Below, piece by piece: positions 34,145 to 43,993 of a stretch of DNA of 64,000 bases; the stretch's first letter is position 1, and each line of letters starts with the position of its first letter. The DNA lies in assembly GCA_964459305.1 (NCBI GenBank), contig CAYWNA010000027.1, positions 14,837 to 78,836 on the forward strand, read 5' to 3'. Under the pieces are notes generated by a model. It made no database searches and was not told the DNA's origin. It saw only the letters and a program-made list of their open reading frames with translations. A program made the translations under genes and the position numbers. Source of the stretch: CAYWNA01 sp964459305 (GTDB lineage Bacteria > Planctomycetota > Planctomycetia > Pirellulales > Pirellulaceae).

Positions 34145-34978
34145 GTGCCCAACAACCCCGCAGCGATCGGACCTTATCTTTGCGGCGATGGACAGCCTTT
34201 GTTGCTGATCGCCGGACCCTGTGTGATCGAAAACGAACAACTAACACTTTCGATCGCCGAACGACTGAAGGAGATTGCATCGTCGTTTCCGCTGCAACTG
34301 ATCTTCAAAGCGTCGTTCGACAAAGCGAACCGGACCAGCGTTGAATCTTATCGCGGTCCAGGTTTGGAGGAAGGGCTGCGGATCCTGGACAAGGTAAGGC
34401 GGCAAGTTGGCCTGCCGGTCACTACCGACATGCACGAATCGCATCAGGCCGCGGCAGTCGCTGAAGTGTGCGAACTCATCCAGGTACCGGCCTTTCTCGC
34501 CCGCCAGACGGATCTGCTGGTTTCGGCCGCTGCGACGGGCCGCGCCGTGAATGTCAAGAAAGGCCAGTTTCTCGCGCCGTGGGACATGAAACACGTTGTT
34601 GGCAAGTTATCGGCGTCGGGATGCGAGAACGTGTTGCTGTGCGAACGTGGCACGTTTTTCGGCTACGGAAGGTTGGTCAACGACATGAAGGCTTTGCCGC
34701 AATTGCGCGAACTGGGGGCGCCAGTCGTCTTCGACGCCACGCACAGTGTCCAAGAACCCGGCGGGCTGGGCGGGGCCAGCGGCGGTAACCGCGCCATGGT
34801 CGAACCGATGGCCCGGGCCGCAACGGCGATCGGCGTGGACGGACTGTTTTTCGAAACCCATCCCGATCCGGACGCTGCGCTCAGCGACGGCCCCAACATG
34901 GTTCCTCTCGATCAGTTCGCGGGACTCGTGGAACGCATTGTTAAGATTCGGGAGACGGTCGAAGCATTCGCTGGTTGA
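34145..34978 (+). CDS. kdsA: 3-deoxy-8-phosphooctulonate synthase
   Basis: The protein joins phosphoenolpyruvate and arabinose-5-phosphate to make Kdo-8-phosphate for the inner core of lipopolysaccharide. Signatures are LLLIAGPCVIE, LIFKASFDKANRTS, RGPGLEEGLRIL, TTDMHE, QVPAFLARQTDLL, VNVKKGQFLAPWDM, CERGTFFGYGRL, VFDATHSVQEPGG and FFETHPDPD. With the GTG at 34145 (GGAAAG about 5 bases upstream) the length is 277 residues, normal for KdsA. A TTG at 34109 is also in frame. No other Kdo gene is in the window. Confidence 0.93.
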   Translation: MPNNPAAIGPYLCGDGQPLLLIAGPCVIENEQLTLSIAERLKEIASSFPLQLIFKASFDKANRTSVESYRGPGLEEGLRILDKVRRQVGLPVTTDMHESHQAAAVAEVCELIQVPAFLARQTDLLVSAAATGRAVNVKKGQFLAPWDMKHVVGKLSASGCENVLLCERGTFFGYGRLVNDMKALPQLRELGAPVVFDATHSVQEPGGLGGASGGNRAMVEPMARAATAIGVDGLFFETHPDPDAALSDGPNMVPLDQFAGLVERIVKIRETVEAFAG

Positions 34979-35094
34979 ACCCCAGCGTTGAGAAAGGTCG
35001 TCGGGCGGATTACCAATGCGTCCGGCAGTGGGAATATGCAAGTACTGAGTGAAGGATCCATTTGTCCCCAAACACGTCGGAGATGTCTCTCGCG

Positions 35095-36888
35095 ATGAAC
35101 CAAAAAGCCCTTCTGTTGACCGGCGTTGCCTTTGTGTGTCTGACGGCGGTCGTGTGCCTGATGTCCGGATGCGGGGACGGGTCCACCGGCCCCGCGGGTG
35201 CGGGGCCGGTTGCGCCGGCCGCCACACCGAAGCGGGATCATCTCACTTTGGCCATGGACTACTTGGGGCGTCTCGACGAATTCGACCCGCAAAAGGGTAT
35301 GGTGCAAACCACTTACCATCTGAATCGCTGGATTCAGGGGGCTAGCGGAGAGGTCCCGTGGCAGCAGACTGAATTGGTCGATCAGCTGCCGCGCGAGTTG
35401 CGTGGTATACCGCCGCTAGAAGAGCTCTCAAAACGCCAGTTCACAACGGAAGACATGCTTTTTCTGCGCGAGGCGTCATGGATGCAAAGCCTCTCCGAAT
35501 GGCTTTCGCAGCAGTCGACCGAAATGGGAAACGAAGACTGGCTGGATCAGATCGAGCAATCCAAGGGCGAGCCGCACGCCTACGAATTGGCTTTGGCAAT
35601 GCGGCTCTTCGATTGGACGATCCGCAATATTCAGCTGGAGGAACTGCCCAAGTATCCGACGGCGGTTGCTGGACCAGCTACGGAAGATGAAGCTGACGCG
35701 CCGGGCACGGGTTGGCCTCTGGCCGAGGCCACCGCTGGTCCTGGCTACACGACTTTTCCTTGGCAAACCCTGATGTTCGGACGCGGCGATGCCTGGCAGC
35801 GTGCCCGCGCGTTCATCCTGCTCGCTCGCCAACAGCAGATTGATGTGGTCATGCTCGCGTTGGATGACCCTCGCCAAACACCGCGGCCTTGTCCCTGGCT
35901 GCCGGCTGCTTTGATCGACGATCAGCTCTACTTGTTCGACGCCGAGCTCGGACTACCGATCCCGGGACCGGACGGTGCGGGCATCGCCACACTTCAACAG
36001 GTGCGCGAGGACAAGGAACTGTTGCGCTCCTTGAATGTGGGCAGTTCGTTTCCGTACGCTGCGGCGAACGCGGATTTGGATCGAGTGGTGGCGCTGATTG
36101 ATGCGTCTCCCGGCTTTCTATCTCTTCGGATGAAGCTGGTCGAGTCACAGGCGACAACCGGCCAGCAACTTGTGCTGTCGGTCGATCCGTCGGAACTGGG
36201 CGGTCGCCTGCGCAAATGCGACGGGATCTCCGGCATCGAGTTATGGCAAACGCCTTTCGAAACGTGGGTTTATCGAAGGGCGCTTGCGCGTCGTGCGAGT
36301 GAAGACAGGGAACTGATTCAGCGACTGATATTGGACGAGTGGATTTTCGAGGGTCTGAACCCCATGGTCCAGGGACGCCAATTGCATTTCCGGGGTAAAT
36401 TCGAAAACGAGGGCGAAAAGAAGGGGGCGAAAGCGTTCTATATTCTATCGCGCGTGCCCAACGTAGTCATCGAGAAGATAGGCACGTCGCCGGACGTTCA
36501 ACGGAGCATGGGTGTCGTTCGTGATCGCGAGAACGACCAGCAGTGGCAAACAAGACTGGAAATTGAAAAACGGAGGGCCACACGGGTCAAACGCAACTGC
36601 AGTTTCTGGTTGGGCCTGATCCACTACGAAACAGGCCGATACGATGCCGCCACGGACTGGCTCAACGCCCGCGTGCTGGAGGCCGTGGAAGACGGCCCCT
36701 GGACCGCCGGCGCCCGCTACAATCTCTCGCGCGTCTACGAAACGGTGGGAGAACTGGATAGAGCGCGAAAGCTATTGCTGCTGGATGATTCGCCACAGAA
36801 ACACGGGAATCTTCTTCGAGCCCGATACTTGAGAAAGAAGTCAGAGGCGCAAGAGCCAAAGAGCGGCGACAACGAATCGGGATCTTGA
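35095..36888 (+). CDS. lipoprotein with transglutaminase-like and TPR regions
   Basis: The 597-residue protein has a lipoprotein signal with lipobox LMSGC (about residue 26). The middle part (WQRARAFILLARQQQIDVVM ... ALIDDQLYLFDAELGLPIPG) resembles a transglutaminase-like fold, but the catalytic Cys is not evident, since GRGDAWQRA stands where a Cys is usual. Near residues 500-560 a TPR-like pair appears (GLIHYETGRYDAATDWLNA, YNLSRVYETVGELDRARKLL). Envelope localisation is clear, but the function is not. The ATG at 35095 was chosen from several clustered starts. Confidence 0.68.
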   Translation: MNQKALLLTGVAFVCLTAVVCLMSGCGDGSTGPAGAGPVAPAATPKRDHLTLAMDYLGRLDEFDPQKGMVQTTYHLNRWIQGASGEVPWQQTELVDQLPRELRGIPPLEELSKRQFTTEDMLFLREASWMQSLSEWLSQQSTEMGNEDWLDQIEQSKGEPHAYELALAMRLFDWTIRNIQLEELPKYPTAVAGPATEDEADAPGTGWPLAEATAGPGYTTFPWQTLMFGRGDAWQRARAFILLARQQQIDVVMLALDDPRQTPRPCPWLPAALIDDQLYLFDAELGLPIPGPDGAGIATLQQVREDKELLRSLNVGSSFPYAAANADLDRVVALIDASPGFLSLRMKLVESQATTGQQLVLSVDPSELGGRLRKCDGISGIELWQTPFETWVYRRALARRASEDRELIQRLILDEWIFEGLNPMVQGRQLHFRGKFENEGEKKGAKAFYILSRVPNVVIEKIGTSPDVQRSMGVVRDRENDQQWQTRLEIEKRRATRVKRNCSFWLGLIHYETGRYDAATDWLNARVLEAVEDGPWTAGARYNLSRVYETVGELDRARKLLLLDDSPQKHGNLLRARYLRKKSEAQEPKSGDNESGS

Positions 36889-37036
36889 CCCCCGCCTGCC
36901 ATCGCCGGAAACGCAGGCACCCATGCCAATGATGCGGCGAGGCGAATTCCCCACACCAGCGCTCACCCAGCAGCAGAATGGCCATTCCTCGACGGGCCTT
37001 AGAAAACACTATCCACGATTCTGAAGGAGTGAATTG

Positions 37037-40000
37037 ATGTGGCGAAAACCGCTTGCATGGTTCTTGTTCGTATGCAGCTTCGTTTCCGGATCTCAGACCC
37101 TGGCTGACCAGACGGGGCTTCTGGGCCACTGGAAGTTCGACGATGGCCAGGGGGATTTGGCCGTCGACAGCTCCGGCAATGAGAATGACGGGGATATTTG
37201 GGACGCCCAGTGGGTAAAGGGCCGTTTTGGCACAGCCCTGTCGTTTGACGGCCAAGGCGCGTACGTCTCCATTCCGGAGATCGCGGGGCTGGACGGTTCG
37301 GACGAGATGACCGTCGAGGCGTGGGTCTGGTGGGAAGGCACGGGTCGTTATCCCAACATCATCACCGGCGGCACGTGGAGTCCCGGCGGGTTCCTCGTGT
37401 TCGTGAGCGATAATCAGTGCACGTTCCGGATGGGGCGGCCGGGATTCTCGGCGTCCGGCGATCGGGCACAATGGCGCGAAACCAGCTCGCTACTGGCTGC
37501 GCCGATTGCGATGGGCCAATGGTGTCACCTGGCGGCCACGTTCGAGCGTCCTGCCGTCAAGACCTATGTCAACGGCCGGCCGGTAGGCTCGGCAAATTGG
37601 GACTACCCCGTGGGGCACAAAGGCGATGTGATCATCGGCAAGTGGAGTGGAGCTGTCGGCCACAAAGGACTTATCGACGAGGTGAAGATATTCAACCGAG
37701 CGTTGGACGCCGAAGAGATCGTGGCAAGCTATCAGAAGGAGGCCAGCCAAAGAGCCGCGACACCAGAGGGAGAGAAGGCTTACGAAACGATCCCGCGGGC
37801 ATCGCAATTGGCCGCGGCCGTAGCCACATTCGAGAATGAATTCGCGAAGCTGGCTATCAGCGCTCGCGGCCGATGCACGGCCCTTATCGACAAGCAGACG
37901 GGCGAAGATCATATCCTTCGGACCTCGACACTGGTCTCGATCAGGCAGGGCGACAATACGTATCGACGCGCCAAGTGTTCGTTCGAGGATGGCAAGTTGA
38001 CCTTTCGATTCGACAAGGCCCAAACCACGGTTGTCATCGGCGTAACGGCAAAGCCGAAGTACTTCGTATTTCGCGTCGAATCGGTTCCGGCGGAAAAGGG
38101 GTCGCCGGCGGAAAAGGGGTCGGGAGTCGTTTCCGCAGGTGCGCAGGCAAGAGGAGATCCGGAGAACATGGAAACGACTCCCGACCCCTTTTCCGTGGAC
38201 CAAGTGACGTTTCTATCTCTCAATCTGAAATCTTGCCAGCACGTTAGCACGATGTCGGGGCTGGCCGCGGACGACGATTTCGGTGTCTGCCTGAGAACGC
38301 TTAATCTCCAAACCCTCGTCCAAGTCGGTCGGAACCCGCCGGTCTTGACAGCCACGGCTTTCAAGGATCATGGGCTCGAAAAAGGGCAAGCCGCTTTGGT
38401 GGCCTGCCCCACGCCACAAATGAGATCGGTCCTGCAGGACGTGATGCGGGGCGAGGGCCTTCCTTTCTCCGAACTCGGCGGCCCGTTCGCGCGGGACGCG
38501 AAAGAGATTCGCGGCTCGTACGTCTTCGCCCGCGTGTCGGAGAAGGACGTCGACCAGTGGATAGAATTGGCGCGACGCGGCGGCATCCAATACATCCATC
38601 TGTCGGGCTGGGGACAGAGCCTGGGACATTATGAGCCTCGCGAGGATCTCTATCCGCACGGGCTCGATGGCTTGAAGACTGTGGCCGACAAACTTCACGA
38701 TGCGGGGCTGAAAGTCGGCATCCACACCCTGACTGGTTGCATCAGCCCGCACGATCCCTGGGTCCGCCCAGTACCGGATCCCCGGCTCGCCACAGACGGT
38801 AGCTACACTCTCACAGCCGACCTGAGCGAAGAGGACGACAGCGTTTCGACAGTCGAACCGCCAGGCGACCATCCAACCATTTGGGCTTACGCCAGCCGAG
38901 GTAACTGCATTCGAATCGATGATGAGTTGATTCATTATTCAGCCATTTCAAGAGAGGGGCCTTTCGGCTTTTTCAAATGCCAGCGCGGCGCGTTCGGAAC
39001 CAAGGCAGCTCCACACAAGAAAGGGACACCCGTCCATCACATGTACGCGAGATACGGATGCTTCATACCGGACGAGAATTCGACGCTCGTTGACGAAGTG
39101 GCCGAGCGAATCGCGAACGTCTACAACAACTGCGGCATGGACCAGATCTATATGGACGGCGCCGAGGCCATGCGGGGATGGTATGGCATCGCACGGATGC
39201 GACACGCGATCTTCACCAGACTCAATCGCCCGGCATTGGTGGAAGCGAGCTGCTGGGGCCATCACTCGTGGCCCTTTCATTCACGTGTCGGAGCCTGGGA
39301 TCATCCCAAGTGGGGCTTGAAGCGATTTGCGGACGACCATTTGCGCGCGGTCGAACAGTACCGCCATTCCTATCTTCTCGAGGCTCAACTTGGCTGGTGG
39401 GTGATCCTTGGAGCGGCTCGCGATTGGGACATGGAGATGCCCGACGAGATCGAGTATCTCTGTGCCAAGGCACTTGCCCACGACGTGCCTCTATCGTTCC
39501 AAAATGTCGCTGCGAGGGGCACGCCGCAAAACGCGCGACAAGACGAATGCCTCACGACGGTCGGTCGCTACGAACAGTTGCGATTGGCCAACTATTTCAC
39601 CGAGGCGGTCAAAGAGAGCGTTCGCGAAGAGCGGCAGGAGGTCCGGCTGGATCAAGCCGAGGACGGCCAGTGGCAGCTGATCCCAACGGACTATATCCAG
39701 CACAAGATTACGGGCCTGAACGACGGTACGAGCGCATGGACCGTGACAAACCGCTACGCGATCCAGCCGGTCAGGCTGCGCATCCACGCGCTCTACTCGG
39801 CGTTTCCCTATGACGACGAACGGAACCTCGTTTTGACCGACTTTGCGAACGACGCCGAGTTTGCGCCGGCAGGTGCGGCCTCACGTGTCGCTAGCACAAT
39901 GCATCTGGTCACCGAGCCACTGAAGGCAGGCAAAGCGAGCGCGTGTTTCACGGCAACGAATCAACAAGACTCGCCGGTTGCTGCCTGGGCCAGGGCGGTC

Positions 40001-41611
40001 AAGCGGTTCGATCCCGTTGTCGACATGACACCTTATGACGCGATCGGCCTGTGGGTGCACGGCGACGGCAAAGGCGAGTTGCTGAATCTGCAGCTCACAA
40101 ACTTGCCGGAGTACTTCCGCACGCTCGACGACCATCACATCAAGGTAGATTTCGAAGGCTGGCGCTATTTCGAGCTGTTATTGCGCGAACGGGATGCGGC
40201 CGCGTATCACGATTACCGATGGCCGTATGGCGCCCATTGCGTCCTGCACCGTTCGCCCCTGGTTCGCCACGCAGTCAGCAAGTTGACAGCCTATTTGAAC
40301 AACTTGCCGCCACAGGACGGAGTCACCTGTTATCTCAGCCCCATCAAGGCGATCCGGACGCGGAAGGTCGTCCTGCGCAACCCGGCGGTCGAAATAGGCG
40401 GCAAGCGACTGTTCTTTCCCGTTGACTTGGAAAGCGGCATGTACATCGAATTTGAGTCTCCGGACGACTGCCGGCTTTACGACGAACGCGGCAATCTGCT
40501 CCAGTGGTTACAGGCACAGGGCGATGTACCAATGCTCTCACCCAACGACAACCAACTCACGTTCACTTGCGAAGGCACGGAAGGGTTTCGATCACGAGCG
40601 GAGATCACGGTCATCACGTGTGGCGGGCCGATGCGCGATCGCATGCCGAACGACAAGATCGACTGGTCGCTACTGCGTCGGGAGTATGAGTACCCTCGCA
40701 CAATCTGCGCGATCGACGGACAACAGAACGAATGGCAGGTGTTGTGCAGGCCCGATGCGAAGTACGCTGACCTGGAAATCGAGCTGACGGTCGATCAAGT
40801 TGGCGGCAGAATGGCTGCCTACGAAGCGTCGACGGCCGTCACCCTCGATAGTTTCGACGAGCCAGTTGCTCCCGCTCCGTCAGCCGGCCAACTTGGCACA
40901 TACGCATACGACTCCAAGAACATTGCCAGCGGCTGCAGCCCGGGTGTGACGCAGCGACTTGCGCGTTCATCCGAAATCGTCAAGCACGGCAATGCCAGTG
41001 CCCGTTACAGCGCGACAAGCACACTCGAAGACAACGGCGGCTGGTCGGTCAAGGGCAAACGATTCAAGGAGGCGATGGACCTGTCCAATTTCGCCGCCAT
41101 CGGCTTCTGGCTCCACGGCGACGCGGGCGGCCAGTCGTTCAAGCTCCAACTGCGGGACGCCGAGGGCGGGTGGCAGGACATGTACACACGAGTCGACTTC
41201 AACGGTTGGCGCTACTGCCATTTCTCGCTCGGCGCCTCAACCTTGAAAGATCTGAGCCATATCGACGGAGTGAACATCTACTACAACGGTATCCCTGCCG
41301 GCAAGACGGTGACGTGCCATGTCGACGAAATCCGCGTAATGCCTGAGATCGAGCCCCTGCGAGATCCTTCATTCATCATTGCCGGCCGGCCTCTTCGCTT
41401 TCCAGTCGCAATGAACGCGGGCGACAGGCTGGTATTCAAGGGCTTGGAAGACTGCAAGCTCTACCGTAAACCCGGCGGGGTCGTTGAGGTGAAACCCGAA
41501 GGAACGGCGGCGAGGCTGGCCCCCGGTCGCAACCCTGTCGTCTTCTCTTTGCCGGACACCACCACCCGCGACTTCCGTGTCGTGGCGTCATTGGAAAAGG
41601 CCTATCCATAA
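37037..41611 (+). CDS. large exported LamG/TIM-barrel glycosidase-like protein
   Basis: The 1524-residue protein has a signal peptide (about residues 1-24) and an N-terminal LamG domain to about residue 235 (LLGHWKFDDGQG ... GLIDEVKIFNRALDAEEI). A central TIM-barrel glycoside-hydrolase-like region (about 500-880) follows, with GIQYIHLSGWGQ, KVGIHTLTGCISP and the likely catalytic aspartate in DQIYMDGAEAM near residue 705. Two related C-terminal carbohydrate-binding-like modules carry WARAVKRFDPVVDMTPYDAI and FKEAMDLSNFAAIGFWLHGD. AAGGAG lies 7 bases before the ATG. A palindromic element lies in frame at residues about 358-386. The catalytic class is unassigned; alpha-galactosidase-like families are the nearest guess. 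Confidence 0.75.
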   Translation: MWRKPLAWFLFVCSFVSGSQTLADQTGLLGHWKFDDGQGDLAVDSSGNENDGDIWDAQWVKGRFGTALSFDGQGAYVSIPEIAGLDGSDEMTVEAWVWWEGTGRYPNIITGGTWSPGGFLVFVSDNQCTFRMGRPGFSASGDRAQWRETSSLLAAPIAMGQWCHLAATFERPAVKTYVNGRPVGSANWDYPVGHKGDVIIGKWSGAVGHKGLIDEVKIFNRALDAEEIVASYQKEASQRAATPEGEKAYETIPRASQLAAAVATFENEFAKLAISARGRCTALIDKQTGEDHILRTSTLVSIRQGDNTYRRAKCSFEDGKLTFRFDKAQTTVVIGVTAKPKYFVFRVESVPAEKGSPAEKGSGVVSAGAQARGDPENMETTPDPFSVDQVTFLSLNLKSCQHVSTMSGLAADDDFGVCLRTLNLQTLVQVGRNPPVLTATAFKDHGLEKGQAALVACPTPQMRSVLQDVMRGEGLPFSELGGPFARDAKEIRGSYVFARVSEKDVDQWIELARRGGIQYIHLSGWGQSLGHYEPREDLYPHGLDGLKTVADKLHDAGLKVGIHTLTGCISPHDPWVRPVPDPRLATDGSYTLTADLSEEDDSVSTVEPPGDHPTIWAYASRGNCIRIDDELIHYSAISREGPFGFFKCQRGAFGTKAAPHKKGTPVHHMYARYGCFIPDENSTLVDEVAERIANVYNNCGMDQIYMDGAEAMRGWYGIARMRHAIFTRLNRPALVEASCWGHHSWPFHSRVGAWDHPKWGLKRFADDHLRAVEQYRHSYLLEAQLGWWVILGAARDWDMEMPDEIEYLCAKALAHDVPLSFQNVAARGTPQNARQDECLTTVGRYEQLRLANYFTEAVKESVREERQEVRLDQAEDGQWQLIPTDYIQHKITGLNDGTSAWTVTNRYAIQPVRLRIHALYSAFPYDDERNLVLTDFANDAEFAPAGAASRVASTMHLVTEPLKAGKASACFTATNQQDSPVAAWARAVKRFDPVVDMTPYDAIGLWVHGDGKGELLNLQLTNLPEYFRTLDDHHIKVDFEGWRYFELLLRERDAAAYHDYRWPYGAHCVLHRSPLVRHAVSKLTAYLNNLPPQDGVTCYLSPIKAIRTRKVVLRNPAVEIGGKRLFFPVDLESGMYIEFESPDDCRLYDERGNLLQWLQAQGDVPMLSPNDNQLTFTCEGTEGFRSRAEITVITCGGPMRDRMPNDKIDWSLLRREYEYPRTICAIDGQQNEWQVLCRPDAKYADLEIELTVDQVGGRMAAYEASTAVTLDSFDEPVAPAPSAGQLGTYAYDSKNIASGCSPGVTQRLARSSEIVKHGNASARYSATSTLEDNGGWSVKGKRFKEAMDLSNFAAIGFWLHGDAGGQSFKLQLRDAEGGWQDMYTRVDFNGWRYCHFSLGASTLKDLSHIDGVNIYYNGIPAGKTVTCHVDEIRVMPEIEPLRDPSFIIAGRPLRFPVAMNAGDRLVFKGLEDCKLYRKPGGVVEVKPEGTAARLAPGRNPVVFSLPDTTTRDFRVVASLEKAYP
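38110..38194. repeat. palindromic element inside the glycosidase coding sequence
   Basis: Perfect 25-base arms at 38110-38134 (GGAAAAGGGGTCGGGAGTCG...) and 38170-38194 flank a 35-base loop, all in frame within the 1524-residue protein. Just upstream, 38089-38104 repeats the first 16 bases or so of the arm region (CGGCGGAAAAGGGGTCG), as a partial second left end. The encoded stretch (KGSPAEKGSGVVSAGAQ and on) is low-complexity and unlike its surroundings. Confidence 0.85.
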
Positions 41612-41635
41612 TCTCGGTTGATAGGAGTACTCCAG

Positions 41636-42766
41636 GTGACCGATTCCTCGGTGCAAGACAAGGTGAAGACATGCCGGAAGCCTGGCCGATGGAAACGGCT
41701 TCTTAAATGGATCTTCGCCGTTACATTGGCCTTGTTCGCCTTGTTGGCTTTTCTCGTCAAGGACGACGTTCGGACGTTGCTCTCGTTGCGTCGCGTGGCC
41801 GGGACAAACGCCTACGTCATGGACTACTACGGGGACTACCGTATCGACAAAATTCGCGATCGGGGCATGGACGTCGGCAACATTGAAGATAGCTGTCTCG
41901 AAACTCTTTTGCCCGAACTCGTGCTGCCGATCGCCGAACGCTTAAAGCGAGCGTACATTCCGGACCATATCACTACCGTGGAAGATGACGGCCATCACTG
42001 CTCGACGTTGGCTATCCAGTCGAAACGGGGCGACGTATTCTTGGGTCGGAATTTCGACTACTTCAATGACGCTTGTCTGATCCTCAAGGTGCACGACGAT
42101 CAGGGGCTGGCATCGGCTGCGCTGATTGACCTGGCGTATCTGAACTTGAATCGATCTGATCTGGATCAAACGAATCTGATTGACCGCGTTCCCCTTCTCT
42201 TTGCGCCTTATTACGTGATGGATGGAATGAATCGAAGCGGCGTGGCAGTGTCCAACATGGCCGTCGACGCTGCCGAGCCCCCGTTGGATGCCGGCAAACC
42301 CGCAATCATCAATTCGACACTCATGCGGCTGATCCTTGACTACGCGCAAAGTGCCGACGACGCAGTGAAGATCATCGGCGACTACAATGTCCATTTCGTC
42401 GCTACCCCCGTGCATCTGATGATCGCCGACTCGTCGGGCCGCTTTTTGATCGTTGAATACATCGATGGCGAAGTCAGAGTGACGCCGTCTCAAGAAAGCT
42501 GGCACGTGTGCACGAACCACATCGTGTGGCAGAAATCGGAATCGGAAAACGATGCCGCGTGCGGACGCTATCACACGGCATCAGATGCAGCAGACGAGTT
42601 GGGCGGGGAGGTCGACGTCGACGATGTCATGAGCATCATGCACAGCGTGTCAGCCAAAGACTGGACGATGTGGACCAGTGTTTACAGTCTGACAACGGGG
42701 GATTTTCGCGTTGCCTACAAAGCCAGATTGGATGCGGAATTCCGTGATGCAATTGACGGGGGTTAG
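41636..42766 (+). CDS. C45-like linear-amide hydrolase, membrane-anchored
   Basis: The 376-residue protein has a single membrane anchor (about residues 22-42) and then an Ntn-hydrolase-type domain. The likely nucleophile is the Cys of DDGHHCSTLAIQSKRGDVFL, followed by LGRNFDYFNDACLILKV, a pattern of C45/choloylglycine-like amidohydrolases (cleaving linear C-N bonds or exchanging acyl groups). GGAG lies 9 bases before the GTG at 41636. In this family the Cys often becomes N-terminal by self-cleavage, which would be unusual for an anchored form. It follows the glycosidase by 24 bases, so an operon is likely. Confidence 0.7.
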   Translation: MTDSSVQDKVKTCRKPGRWKRLLKWIFAVTLALFALLAFLVKDDVRTLLSLRRVAGTNAYVMDYYGDYRIDKIRDRGMDVGNIEDSCLETLLPELVLPIAERLKRAYIPDHITTVEDDGHHCSTLAIQSKRGDVFLGRNFDYFNDACLILKVHDDQGLASAALIDLAYLNLNRSDLDQTNLIDRVPLLFAPYYVMDGMNRSGVAVSNMAVDAAEPPLDAGKPAIINSTLMRLILDYAQSADDAVKIIGDYNVHFVATPVHLMIADSSGRFLIVEYIDGEVRVTPSQESWHVCTNHIVWQKSESENDAACGRYHTASDAADELGGEVDVDDVMSIMHSVSAKDWTMWTSVYSLTTGDFRVAYKARLDAEFRDAIDGG

Positions 42767-42876
42767 TGCGTAGGACTCGGAACCGAGTGAGGGCGTCCGG
42801 GAATTCGAACGTGCCGGAGAGTCTGTAGGGAACAGTCTCCGTGCCGTTCCAGGGGGAGAGGATCCGTCAGAACGAT

Positions 42877-43983
42877 TCAACTGCCGCGTTCATCAGGTCT
42901 CCTGCGAGGAGAGGAGGGAGAAGCGTGGGCACGCGTCTGCGTTTTTCCATGCCCCGCGCCGCGGCACTCTTGTTCGTTCCATCGCTGATCTGCGGCTTTG
43001 GCGGCTTCGCGTTCCCGATGTCGCCTCGCGCGATCGAACTGATATGCCCGGTAGAGAAGTCCGCCAAACCAAAGAATACTGCCGATGATTCCCAACGTTA
43101 GCGCCTGTGGCATGGGCGGATTCCAGAGTTTCAGCAACACGAATCCGGCGATCGCGATGCCGTACCACCACAGACCAAATAGTAAGAAGCTAGTCTGGCC
43201 CGGTTCGGCACTGATCCGTTTCAGCACGAATCCTTGTCGCGGCGTTCTGAATCGCAGAAAGATCCACAACAGCGTCGGCATCAGTGGTGCGACCAACATC
43301 CCAGGCCGCTGGAGTTTCCATTGGAGCACGACCCCAATCACAGCACACGCCAGAATGGTCGGGATGAAATACCAATCCCACCGACGGCGCGTGAGCGACA
43401 CTTCGTCTGGGCCGGGTGGTCGATTGCCTCGGATATAGCGATCTCGAAGCGGGATCGCTATCTTGTAGCAGAACATATCCCACTCCTGTTGAACGGTATC
43501 GGGTAGCCTGTCTCGGACAAATCGGATGAGCCTCAGACGGTCTGTCGCCTCGAAATTGTCGAGATCGATCTTCAACTTCTCCGTCAAGGTTCGTAGGGTG
43601 ATCCGTCCAGTCTTGACAATACCCCAGCGAACGTCTGTGACGTCTGCCAGATCGATCTCTTTCTTGCCGATCACGCCATGGTGAATCACCTGCCCGCCCG
43701 TAATCTTCAGACGCTCACGCCAGTAGGCCAGCAGTACCCACAGGGAAAGACCAGCCATGAACGCCCAGACGCACATAGAACAAATCACAAAGCAGATGGC
43801 ATTGACGGGCCGGTGTGGGGGCACTTCTGACCAAATCCCATAGGCGGAAGCTACGCCAGCCAGCACAAAAAAGGGCAGGCAGACGAGACCGATGTTGCGG
43901 TAGCCCTTCCGCAGGCGGAACACGGTTCCCGCCTCGTTGGGCGGCATGGTACTGGGATCGATCTGGTTGCTGTTGGTGGCCAT
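42877..43983 (-). CDS. PH-domain-like membrane protein of unknown function
   Basis: The 368-residue protein has two hydrophobic helices (about residues 32-85), then a bacterial PH-like segment (LKITGGQVIHHGVIGKKEID, LADVTDVRWGIVKTG), then three or four further membrane helices (about 205-320) and a basic C-terminal tail. The PH-like piece resembles the YdbS/YdbT type. The ATG at 43983 lacks a good ribosome site. It follows the FG-GAP/cytochrome gene by 10 bases, so the two are probably cotranscribed. Confidence 0.65.
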   Translation of the reverse strand: MATNSNQIDPSTMPPNEAGTVFRLRKGYRNIGLVCLPFFVLAGVASAYGIWSEVPPHRPVNAICFVICSMCVWAFMAGLSLWVLLAYWRERLKITGGQVIHHGVIGKKEIDLADVTDVRWGIVKTGRITLRTLTEKLKIDLDNFEATDRLRLIRFVRDRLPDTVQQEWDMFCYKIAIPLRDRYIRGNRPPGPDEVSLTRRRWDWYFIPTILACAVIGVVLQWKLQRPGMLVAPLMPTLLWIFLRFRTPRQGFVLKRISAEPGQTSFLLFGLWWYGIAIAGFVLLKLWNPPMPQALTLGIIGSILWFGGLLYRAYQFDRARRHREREAAKAADQRWNEQECRGAGHGKTQTRAHASPSSPRRRPDERGS

Positions 43984-43993
43984 CACATTGGGC

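Noticed and set aside
42780..42800. Complete GTCCGGGAATT palindrome near 42787
   Set aside because: Only one arm is present; no complementary partner was found within 150 bases.
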